From Nitrospiraceae bacterium (GTDB taxonomy: Bacteria > Nitrospirota > Thermodesulfovibrionia > Thermodesulfovibrionales > UBA9159), in NCBI GenBank assembly GCA_003453735.1, contig DMNE01000327.1, positions 1 to 6,044 of the forward strand: DNA of 6,044 bases, written 5' to 3'. The position numbers were made by a program, and so were the translations under genes. Positions 1 through 5,590 of this stretch are shown in pieces. The notes under the pieces are model-generated. The model saw only the letters and a list, made by a program, of their open reading frames with translations, ran no database searches and was not told the DNA's origin. Positions within the stretch are counted from its first letter, which is position 1. Each line of letters starts with the position of its first letter.

Positions 1-825
1 GCGATGCGCAAGCGCACGGCTGATAAGGTTGAGGGCGTGGACCTGGGGATAACCTCTGCTGTCACCCTGTCTTCCGGTGAGAAGATTCAATCACCGAAAC
101 CGCTGAAGGCTGCGCTCCGCAGACTCAAGATCAGAGGGCGGCGGTTGTCTCGCAAGCTGGAAGTGGCAACGATACAGGCGGGCCTTAAGCCCGGTCAGTC
201 TATACCGAAGGGTACTCGTTTGCCGATATCCAATAACAGGAAAAGAGACACGCTTAGACTACAAAAGACCCATCTTCGCATCACGAACATCAGGCAGGAC
301 TTCACCCACAAGACGACCAGCCGACTCTGTCGCGAGAACCAAGCGTTGGGATTGGAAAGTCTGAATGTGGCGGGAATGCTCAAAAATTACAAGCTGGCCC
401 TTGCTCTCTCAGACGTCGGGATGGGTGAGTTTCCCCGGCAAATCAAGTACAAGACAAAGCTGTATGGCACTCGCCTATGCGAGGCGGATCGATGGTTTCC
501 ATCATCCAAGCTGTGTTCCGTCTGTAAGTTCGTGCATGGTGGATTGCAGTTATCGGACAGGGTATGGAAATGTCCGAATTGTGGCACTGTGCATGACCGG
601 GACATCAACGCGGCTATAAATCTCAAGCAGCTGGCAACTGTAGAAACTGCTCTACCCGTGGCGAGTCCGACAGTAATGCAGGACGCGGATGCCTCCAAAA
701 CACCGGAGGGAAGTTCCGTCGGGAAAGTTACGCCTGTCAGTTATGATTCTGTCCTCAAGAAGGATCAGGGCAGGAAGACGAAAGCAGCAAAAGTGGACTC
801 AAGTTCACTTTTGAGCACTTTCTGA
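1..825 (+). CDS. tnpB: TnpB (IS200/IS605-family OrfB) RNA-guided endonuclease, 5' end outside window
   Basis: The reading frame is open from base 1 and ends at TGA 823-825. Counting from the Met at base 4, the RuvC-like catalytic residues are all present: D13 in GVDLGI, E118 in LGLESLNVAGML, and D200 in HDRDINAAINL. A four-cysteine zinc ribbon (C171xxC174, C190xxC193) sits just before the last motif, as in TnpB and Cas12 relatives. Full TnpB proteins are about 370-400 residues, so roughly 100-180 N-terminal residues (the wedge/REC part) lie upstream of the window, and the Met at base 4 is not the true start. Known family role: it uses a guide RNA from the transposon right end to cut DNA and promote retention of the element. 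No tnpA is visible, so the element could be an IS1341-like tnpB-only unit or have tnpA upstream. The catalytic core looks intact. The function call is confident; mobility is unknown. Confidence 0.93.
   Translation, partial: AMRKRTADKVEGVDLGITSAVTLSSGEKIQSPKPLKAALRRLKIRGRRLSRKLEVATIQAGLKPGQSIPKGTRLPISNNRKRDTLRLQKTHLRITNIRQDFTHKTTSRLCRENQALGLESLNVAGMLKNYKLALALSDVGMGEFPRQIKYKTKLYGTRLCEADRWFPSSKLCSVCKFVHGGLQLSDRVWKCPNCGTVHDRDINAAINLKQLATVETALPVASPTVMQDADASKTPEGSSVGKVTPVSYDSVLKKDQGRKTKAAKVDSSSLLSTF
660..822 (+). ncRNA. Candidate TnpB guide (omega) RNA scaffold overlapping the tnpB 3' end
   Basis: In IS200/IS605 elements the guide RNA comes from the 3' end of tnpB and the transposon right end. Here the coding end after the last RuvC motif is hairpin-rich: CCTCC 692-696 with GGAGG 705-709, TTCC 714-717 with GGAA 722-725, TCCT 752-755 with AGGA 761-764, and a strong terminal hairpin at 788-813. 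The encoded protein tail (residues about 210-273) is low in conserved motifs, as expected where RNA structure dominates. The boundaries are inferred, not read from a covariance model. The guide segment would lie immediately 3' of the scaffold, near the SemiSWEET start. Confidence 0.4.
788..813 (+). repeat. Terminal hairpin, probable IS200/IS605-type right end
   Basis: CAAAAGTG 788-795 pairs exactly with CACTTTTG 806-813. The inner GACT/AGTT adds four more pairs, one of them G-U, so the stem is about 12 bp with a very small loop. It lies 10 bases before the tnpB stop codon. Subterminal hairpins of this kind are the recognition sites of Y1 transposases at IS200/IS605 ends. An alternative pairing, CTCAA 798-802 with TTGAG 811-815, overlaps it. 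The exact element end cannot be fixed without a second copy or an empty site. Confidence 0.55.
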
Positions 826-840
826 ATAGCAGGAATGACC

Positions 841-1242
841 ATGCTGGAGAGTAATCGTATCGCATGGATGACGCGCGGCGTTGTAGTACTGAGCGCGCTC
901 ATGCTTTATGGCTGTGAGGACCTGGCGGTACGCGATACGTCGAGCCTGTTGCTCCCACATCTTCAACGGTCTGAGATCCTGGGTACCGTGGCAGGTTTTG
1001 GAACGACCTTTGCCGCTGTGCCCGATTTGATCAGGATGCTCAAGCGGCGGTCAAGCAAGGGAATAAACCCGACGATGGCGGGAATTATGGGCGTTTTTCA
1101 GATCGTTTGGGTCTATTACGGCCTCTTAATTGCGTCCCGGCCGGTGATTGTGTGGAACATGATCGGCGTGGGCATCAATTTCGTGGTTGTGAGCGCGTAC
1201 TTTCGATTCGCCCGCAGGAAGCGGAATCAAACAAAAGAATGA
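841..1242 (+). CDS. SemiSWEET-family (PQ-loop/MtN3-like) small sugar transporter
   Basis: This is a 133-residue membrane protein. Residues 45-127 match the bacterial half-SWEET fold: TM1 about 46-67 containing a VPDL turn in place of the PQ motif, a basic loop RRSSKGI, TM2 about 78-98 with W90, and TM3 about 101-121 with WN at 105-106. In characterised SemiSWEETs, a TM2 Trp and a TM3 Asn line the sugar site of a homodimer in the inner membrane. I chose the ATG at 841 because AGGA 831-834 stands 6 bases upstream; the ATG at 835 would have no spacing. The first 25 residues form an extra hydrophobic segment ending LMLYGC, which resembles a lipobox and is not usual for the family. The gene begins 15 bases after the tnpB stop. 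Substrate is not predictable; sugar is the family inference. Confidence 0.82.
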   Translation: MLESNRIAWMTRGVVVLSALMLYGCEDLAVRDTSSLLLPHLQRSEILGTVAGFGTTFAAVPDLIRMLKRRSSKGINPTMAGIMGVFQIVWVYYGLLIASRPVIVWNMIGVGINFVVVSAYFRFARRKRNQTKE

Positions 1243-1252
1243 ACGGTTCTGT

Positions 1253-1283
1253 AGCCGCATTCGTCGCATTGGCGGATGCGGCT
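1253..1283. repeat. Strong stem-loop downstream of the SemiSWEET gene
   Basis: AGCCGCAT 1253-1260 pairs exactly with ATGCGGCT 1276-1283. With two G-U wobbles the stem extends inward to 13 bp around a GCATT loop at 1266-1270. It starts 10 bases after the SemiSWEET stop. It could end transcription, but no T-run follows on the plus strand, so an RNA-stabilising or REP-like role is equally possible. Confidence 0.5.
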
Positions 1284-1295
1284 CGCTTGATAATA

Positions 1296-1324
1296 TTCAC
1301 ATCCAGCTGCGATTGTATTATAAA
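1296..1324 (+). promoter_or_regulatory. Candidate sigma70 promoter for the SpoIIAA-like gene
   Basis: TTCACA at 1296-1301 (5 of 6 to TTGACA) and TATAAA at 1319-1324 (5 of 6 to TATAAT) are separated by exactly 17 bases. They lie about 120 bases upstream of the ATG at 1443 and just past the 1253-1283 stem-loop, so this would start a new transcription unit. It is prediction from sequence match only. Confidence 0.5.
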
Positions 1325-1404
1325 GACCAGGCACAGCTTCTGCTGGGAAGCGATGGATACGAAGAAAGACAGGGAGCGGTTATCCCAGTTTAGAAATTAG
1401 TGAA

Positions 1405-1426
1405 ACCGCCGTCAGGAACTGGCGGT
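1405..1426 (+). promoter_or_regulatory. Leader stem-loop next to the ribosome binding site
   Basis: ACCGCC 1405-1410 pairs with GGCGGT 1421-1426 around a 10-base loop. It ends 3 bases before AGGAGGG (1430-1436), the ribosome binding site of the broken SpoIIAA-like gene. It leaves the site exposed, so it may mark the mRNA 5' leader rather than block translation. No regulatory role is shown. Confidence 0.35.
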
Positions 1427-1442
1427 CACAGGAGGGTTACAC

Positions 1443-1866
1443 ATGGCCTGTGAGAGAATCAAAATCGAAGATTCGGTGGTCCATATCCGTATCCGGGATG
1501 TGATGCAGGCAGCAGACCAGAAGATGTTGGAGTCCGTTGCCGTGAAATTGATCGAAGAAGGCAAGAAGGTGAGGCTCCTTGCAGTTCTGGAAAACTTCAA
1601 GGGATAGGAAAAGGGAGGAACCGAGGGCGATCTCGGCTTTATGCTGGAGAATTATGATAATATCGTCAAGATGACATATAGTGGGTGACGAGCGGTGGAA
1701 GGAGGTGACCTTGCCATATGTAGGGAAAGGGTTGAGGAGCACAGAGATCGAGTTCTTTCCTCCATCGGCATTGAAGAAGGCCAAGGAGTGGGTGAAGTGT
1801 GAACAGCGCCAAGCCTTTCTGAGCTTGACCTGTACCTATCCTGCAGGCTACATTATCCGAGTCTGA
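1443..1866 (+). pseudogene. Broken SpoIIAA-like (STAS-fold) protein gene
   Basis: AGGAGG 1430-1435 lies 7 bases before the ATG at 1443, so the original start is clear. The first 54 codons read as the N-terminal half of a SpoIIAA-like protein (MACERIKIEDSVVHIRIR through VRLLAVLENFKG) and stop at TAG 1605-1607. The family usually has W-E right after the FKG-type motif, so TGG to TAG is the likely lesion. The frame then continues EKGGTEGDLGFMLENYDN to about 1677, where one extra base (around the ACATATA at 1674-1680) shifts it. Removing one base there gives KMTIVGDERWKE and then VGKGLRSTEIEFFPPSALKKAKEWV, the typical C-terminal half, ending at TGA 1864-1866. The repaired protein would be about 140 residues, near family length. 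Intact relatives are small cytoplasmic STAS-like proteins of poorly known role. Two independent lesions favour true decay over one sequencing error. Confidence 0.8.
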
Positions 1867-1885
1867 ACATCTCGCAGCGAGTTTA

Positions 1886-1914
1886 TTGACAGTCGGCTCA
1901 GCTTGTGATAAAAA
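1886..1914 (+). promoter_or_regulatory. Candidate sigma70 promoter for the DUF3300-DUF2950 pair
   Basis: A perfect TTGACA at 1886-1891 is followed after 17 bases by TAAAAA at 1909-1914 (4 of 6 to TATAAT) inside an A-run. The start codon at 1949 would then have a leader of roughly 30 bases. The -35 match is strong and the -10 weaker. Confidence 0.5.
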
Positions 1915-1948
1915 AACAAGAGAGCATAAAGTGCTACAAGGAGGTTTC

Positions 1949-3139
1949 ATGAAGCGAGGAAGAGTTTTTACCCATGCAGTACTTTGGTTGCTCGTGGTTG
2001 TTATGGCCTTACCGCCGTGGGTATTTGCGCAGGAAGCCGGGGGAGCGCCTTCTGCGAAGTTTTCCAATGAACAGCTTGAACAGATACTGGCTCCCATAGC
2101 GCTCTATCCCGATGATTTAGTCGTGCAGGTTTTGATGGCATCGACCTATCCTATCGAGATTGTACAGGCCGAACGCTGGGTCAAACAGAACAAAGACCTC
2201 AAGGGCGATACTCTTGCCAGTGCCCTTGAAAAACAGAATTGGGACCCCAGTGTTAAGTCCCTGGTAAACTTTCCCCAGGTGCTTTTGATGATGAGTGAAA
2301 AACTTGACTGGACCCAAAAGCTGGGAGATGCCTTCCTGGGACAGGAAAAGGAAGTCATGAACACTGTCCAGGTCCTCCGGAAAAAGGCGAAGGATGCAGG
2401 CAACCTGAATACCACCAAGGAGCAGAAGGTGGTCGTGGAGAAAGAGACGATCATCATCCAGCCAGCCAATCCCGAGGTCATATATGTGCCCACATATAAC
2501 CCGACAGTGGTGTATGGGGCGTGGCCGTATCCTGCGTATCCGCCATATGCCTACTATCCTCCTGGATATGTGCCTGGAGCAGCGCTCTTTTCCTTTGGTG
2601 TGGGACTTGCAGTCGGTGCTGCTTGGGGCTATGCCTGGGGTGGCGCCAACTGGCACGGCGGTGATGTGAATGTCAACTATAACCGGAATACCAACATAAA
2701 CAATAGAATCGACCGCGGCAGATATGCGCAGCAGCAACCGTCAAGAGGCCAGGGCGGCCAGGGAAAGTGGCAACACAACCCCGAGCACCGCAAGGGTGCT
2801 GCCTACCGCGATTCTGGGACGGCACAGAAGTTCGGACAGTCATCCTCACGGCCGGCTACGTCGAGCCGCGAGGCCCGTGGATTTGGTGACAGTCGCGGAA
2901 CAGGTGCACAGGCGAGGGCCGCTGGTAGCGCCAGGGGAGGGGCCGGGCAGGCAGGGGGACGTGAGAGCGCCTTCGGCGGTGCCGGCAACGGAGGTTTCGA
3001 GCGCTCGGCAAGTCAACGTGGCCAAGCCAGCCGCAGTCAGAGCTTCGGCGGTGGAGGCTCCCGCGGTGGTGGGGGATTCAGCGGCGGAGGCGGTCGCGGT
3101 GGCGGTGGTGGAGGCGGTCGCGGAGGAGGTCGCAGATAA
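1949..3139 (+). CDS. DUF3300 family exported protein with Gly/Arg-rich tail
   Basis: This is a 396-residue protein. AAGGAGG at 1938-1944 points to the ATG at 1949; the frame is open further upstream but without a ribosome site. Residues 1-28 are a signal peptide (basic MKRGR, hydrophobic core, cleavage about VFA-QE). The DUF3300 domain spans about 38-190, with LAPIALYPDDL near 47-57, NWDPSVKSL at 97-105 and IQPANPEVIYVPTYNPTVVYG at 170-190. A Tyr/Pro run (191-209) leads into a Gly/Trp-rich hydrophobic patch (217-235) resembling a glycine-zipper-like segment. From about 256 on, the chain is low complexity, ending in an RGG-like Gly/Arg tail (366-396). It is expected in the periplasm or cell envelope. 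The function of DUF3300 is not known. The DUF2950 gene follows after 57 bases on the same strand, a neighbour arrangement I recall for these two families, so co-transcription is likely. Confidence 0.92.
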   Translation: MKRGRVFTHAVLWLLVVVMALPPWVFAQEAGGAPSAKFSNEQLEQILAPIALYPDDLVVQVLMASTYPIEIVQAERWVKQNKDLKGDTLASALEKQNWDPSVKSLVNFPQVLLMMSEKLDWTQKLGDAFLGQEKEVMNTVQVLRKKAKDAGNLNTTKEQKVVVEKETIIIQPANPEVIYVPTYNPTVVYGAWPYPAYPPYAYYPPGYVPGAALFSFGVGLAVGAAWGYAWGGANWHGGDVNVNYNRNTNINNRIDRGRYAQQQPSRGQGGQGKWQHNPEHRKGAAYRDSGTAQKFGQSSSRPATSSREARGFGDSRGTGAQARAAGSARGGAGQAGGRESAFGGAGNGGFERSASQRGQASRSQSFGGGGSRGGGGFSGGGGRGGGGGGGRGGGRR

Positions 3140-3196
3140 TATGGCAAGTATAGGATATTGGAAATCTTACCGCAAGACTATATGGAGGGAGAGAGA

Positions 3197-4168
3197 ATGA
3201 GAGTGATGGGATTGCACAAAAATAGATTTTTGTTTTTCGGAGTAGGGGTCATATTGACCTGCATAGTGGTAATAGCTTTCTCGACTCCTGTTTCAGCTGC
3301 TGCCAAGGGAAAGCAAAAGACATTTGCTACCCCGGAGGATGCGGTGAATGCCCTTGTGAATGCACTCAAAGCCAATAACACCAAGGAGCTTCTTGCTGTT
3401 TTGGGTCCCGGATCGGAATCGATAACATCTTCTGGCGATGAAGTGAGAGACAAGGCAGGTAGAGAGCGCTTTGTCAAGGACTTTGAGGAAAAGAACAGCC
3501 TTGAAAAACAGGGTGATGAAAAAGTGGTGCTTCATGTGGGAAGCGATGATTTTCCCCTTCCCATTCCCATCGTGAAAAAGGGGACGACATGGTATTTTGA
3601 CACAAAAGAAGGGAAGGAAGAGTTATTAAACCGGAGGATAGGGGGGAACGAGCTGAATGTGATTAATTCGCTCTATGCATTTGTTGATGCACAACGCGAG
3701 TATGCAGCGAAGGACCGCGATGGTAACGGAACGATGGAATTCGCCCAGAAGTTTATGAGCAGAGAGGGGAAGCATGATGGTCTTTACTGGGACACAAAGG
3801 AAGGCGAAGAGGGCAGCCCCCTTGGTCCATTTGTTGCCAGGGCATCAGCCATGGGGTACGGGACGAAAGGAAGGGGCGAAAAGCCCTTACCTTTCCAAGG
3901 GTACTATTTCAGCATCCTCAAGGCACAAGGCCCCCATGCGACCGGTGGGGCATATGACTACGTGGCGAAAGGGAAGATGCTGCTCGGTTTCGCTTTTCTT
4001 GCGTACCCTGCGAAATATGGTTCTTCAGGCATCATGTCTTTTATCGTGAACCAAGAAGGGGTGGTCTATCAAAAAGACCTGGGAAAGAATACCGCGAAAG
4101 TGGCAAAGGCCATGGAGAAGTATGACCCTGACAAGACCTGGAAAAAGGTAGAGGAGACAAAGAAGTGA
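3197..4168 (+). CDS. DUF2950 family exported protein
   Basis: This is a 323-residue protein. GGAGGG at 3184-3189 lies 7 bases before the ATG at 3197, which I prefer over the Met codons at 3158 and 3206. Residues 1-36 are a signal peptide with a long hydrophobic core and cleavage near VSA-AA. The DUF2950 domain fills the rest: TPEDAVNALVNAL at about 45-57, LGPGSES at 69-75, GTTWYFDTKEGKEELLNRRIG at 129-149, HDGLYWDTKEGEEGSPLGP at 193-211, LPFQGYYFSILKAQGPHA at 231-248, and GFAFLAYPAKYGSSGIMSF at 264-282. D173-R-D175-G-N177-G-T-M-E181-F resembles a calcium-binding EF-hand loop. There are no later membrane spans, so a periplasmic protein is inferred. Function is unknown. It shares the DUF3300 transcript by position, and the two probably act in one envelope process. 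Confidence 0.92.
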   Translation: MRVMGLHKNRFLFFGVGVILTCIVVIAFSTPVSAAAKGKQKTFATPEDAVNALVNALKANNTKELLAVLGPGSESITSSGDEVRDKAGRERFVKDFEEKNSLEKQGDEKVVLHVGSDDFPLPIPIVKKGTTWYFDTKEGKEELLNRRIGGNELNVINSLYAFVDAQREYAAKDRDGNGTMEFAQKFMSREGKHDGLYWDTKEGEEGSPLGPFVARASAMGYGTKGRGEKPLPFQGYYFSILKAQGPHATGGAYDYVAKGKMLLGFAFLAYPAKYGSSGIMSFIVNQEGVVYQKDLGKNTAKVAKAMEKYDPDKTWKKVEETKK

Positions 4169-4286
4169 GTCCTCATGTATCTGTTTTATTCACGAAGGAT
4201 AAGGTAATACGACGGGAACAGATCAAATCATGCGTAAGCTCATTCGCAAAAGCGTAAATCATTATTTGGAGGCTAATGAGGCTAAT

Positions 4287-4556
4287 ATGAAAAAGACCGC
4301 ATTTATAGCATTTGCAGTAATGCTGAGCCTGTCACTTTCTCCTCTCGTGTTGTGCGCCCAGATGTAGGCCGACGAGGAAGAACTGGTGAAGTCAACTCTT
4401 CAGACAGGGAAGAAGGCGATTATCGTTGACAACGTGGTCTTTACCGAGGATGAGAGCTAAGCCTTCTGGTCGGTCTATGATGAGTTTCAGCAGGCCAAGC
4501 AGAAGCTTAATGAAAGAACGGTCCTCAAGGATTATATGGACAGCTATGCGCCATAA
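4287..4556 (+). pseudogene. Decayed small exported protein gene with two in-frame stops
   Basis: TTGGAGG at 4267-4272 precedes the ATG at 4287 by about 14 bases; an in-frame ATG at 4230 has no better site. The first 26 codons encode a clear signal peptide (MKKTAFIAFAVMLSLSLS, ending VLCAQ). TAG at 4365-4367 follows at once. Reading through gives ADEEELVKSTLQTGKKAIIV, then FTEDES, a second stop TAA at 4458-4460, then AFWSVYDEFQQAKQKLNERT to a final TAA at 4554-4556. The pattern ELVKST-QTEKKA ... E-AFWPVY-EYQ ... LNDR fits a recurrent family of small periplasmic hypothetical proteins, from memory. The repaired chain is 89 codons, shorter than I expect for that family (about 150-170), so the 3' end may be lost too. 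Keeping one frame through both stops suggests recent decay. It follows DUF2950 by 118 bases on the same strand. Confidence 0.72.
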
Positions 4557-4722
4557 CTAATAAAAAACAGAGGCACTCCTTAAAGGCTAAAAAATATTAG
4601 TAAACGAAATATACACTTTTTGGAAGAACCTGCAAACTGTTTAGTTTCAGAAAGGAATAAAGGCCAGTAGCCAGTTTAGTGAAGATTTGAGAGCGCTATT
4701 CACACTTTTTTCCATAAGGTTC
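4557..4722. other. AT-rich gap between convergent genes
   Basis: This stretch separates the plus-strand pseudogene from the minus-strand channel gene, whose 3' ends face each other. I see no convincing inverted repeat with a T-run for either side, no RNA gene and no ORF of note. Confidence 0.5.
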
Positions 4723-5433
4723 TTATCCTTTCCCCGATCGCCGGGTTTCGATTTCGAGCGTGACCAGGCGCGCAAGGAGGATGGCCGGAAACAGTTGACC
4801 GATGAGGGCTTCAGCCATTACAAGGGACCTAGCCGTGGGGGCAACAGCCGTAATATCGCCATAACCAACAGTGGTCAGAGTAACAATGCTGAAATAGTAA
4901 AAGGCTTGTCTACCCTCTTCGCGGAACGTGGTAACGGGCAGGGCCATATTGAATGCCCCTGGCATGAGATAGTTGATGAGTGTATAGGCTTTCGCGAACA
5001 GTACACCAATGAGGAGGTACGCGGCGATTGCACCGCGAATGCGGTGCACGGTCACCGGTCCGTCCTGATACACCATCCAGAGGGTGACTATGAGCATACC
5101 CATCACGGCGAGCGTAGAAAATAGTGAGTTCCAGCTGGCAAGAAAATTGAGATCGAAGAGTTTCCAGGCAAAGTGTGTGACCGCACTCAGGACAACGAAC
5201 AGGGAGAAGAAAACTCGTACGGTCTTACGGCGGGCCATGCTGCGGAGTCCTGCAAGGAGAATCAATGAAAAGACGAGGTCAGCACCTAAGTCTACAACCC
5301 TTCCGCCTCCGGTCATCGGGAAGAGTACAAAGAGATCAACGATCATGACGAGCAGGAGGGCAGTAAGACTATGCTCCTGAGACCAGAATCTGAGGAAGTT
5401 CCTAAGCATGGTATCCAACTTTAATGCGTGCAT
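4723..5433 (-). CDS. Six-TM potassium channel, Ion_trans_2 pore, no cytoplasmic RCK domain
   Basis: This is a 236-residue integral membrane protein. Six hydrophobic segments are visible: about 23-40, 50-66, 73-91, 103-122, 133-156 and 203-224. Between the last two, residues 173-193 form a pore loop with the K+ selectivity filter TTVGYGD (187-193), preceded by FYYFSIVTL. Segment 4 carries no repeated Arg/Lys, so a classical voltage sensor is unlikely. The chain ends about 12 residues after the last segment, so there is no RCK/TrkA-N or cyclic-nucleotide domain. Inferred role: passive K+ conduction across the inner membrane. The start is uncertain. ATG at 5433 is bounded by an upstream in-frame stop; a second Met at 5409 is possible, and neither has a strong ribosome site. 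The stop is TAA at 4723-4725. It runs opposite to the other genes, so it is its own unit. Confidence 0.88.
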   Translation of the reverse strand: MHALKLDTMLRNFLRFWSQEHSLTALLLVMIVDLFVLFPMTGGGRVVDLGADLVFSLILLAGLRSMARRKTVRVFFSLFVVLSAVTHFAWKLFDLNFLASWNSLFSTLAVMGMLIVTLWMVYQDGPVTVHRIRGAIAAYLLIGVLFAKAYTLINYLMPGAFNMALPVTTFREEGRQAFYYFSIVTLTTVGYGDITAVAPTARSLVMAEALIGQLFPAILLARLVTLEIETRRSGKG

Positions 5434-5517
5434 GGAATAGTCTCACTGCTTCCAACCCTCCAGGCGCAGCCATTGCCAGATTTGCATCATTTTACCAGAA
5501 CCACACATTAATTGGGT

Positions 5518-5566
5518 GCAGGGCGTCGAAGACCCCTGCCGACCCACGGGGTCTAATACCCCGTGG
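5518..5566. repeat. Two tandem hairpins, REP-like intergenic element
   Basis: The first hairpin is GCAGGG 5518-5523 with CCCTGC 5534-5539, plus inner GTC/GAC around a GAA loop and one bulged C. The second is CCACGGGG 5544-5551 with CCCCGTGG 5559-5566 and a 7-base loop. Only 4 bases separate them. The following CGAGCGAAGCGAG (5575-5587) is a short internally repeated motif. Such phrases are common in dispersed intergenic repeats, but a second copy is needed to call one here. Confidence 0.55.
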
Positions 5567-5590
5567 TGTCGCAACGAGCGAAGCGAGGTT

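Noticed and set aside
387..698. 103-codon minus-strand frame inside tnpB
   Set aside because: It is antisense to the zinc ribbon and RuvC motifs of TnpB and has no start context.
1353..1400. 15-residue ORF (MDTKKDRERLSQFRN) between promoter and SpoIIAA-like gene
   Set aside because: GGAAG sits only 2 bases before its ATG and there is no attenuator-like codon run; it is too short to distinguish from chance.
1107..1400. 97-codon plus-strand frame
   Set aside because: It overlaps the SemiSWEET gene in another frame and runs through the 1253-1283 stem-loop with no ribosome site.
2117..2737. 206-codon minus-strand frame
   Set aside because: It is wholly antisense to the well-supported DUF3300 gene and its translation resembles no family.
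2724..3200. 158-codon plus-strand frame overlapping the end of DUF3300
   Set aside because: It is the alternate frame of the Gly/Arg-rich tail, giving Ala/Val/Arg-rich low complexity; the DUF3300 frame carries the domain.
5084..5380. 98-codon plus-strand frame
   Set aside because: It is antisense to the membrane segments of the K+ channel; basic Arg/Ser-rich translation is typical of antisense to hydrophobic codons.
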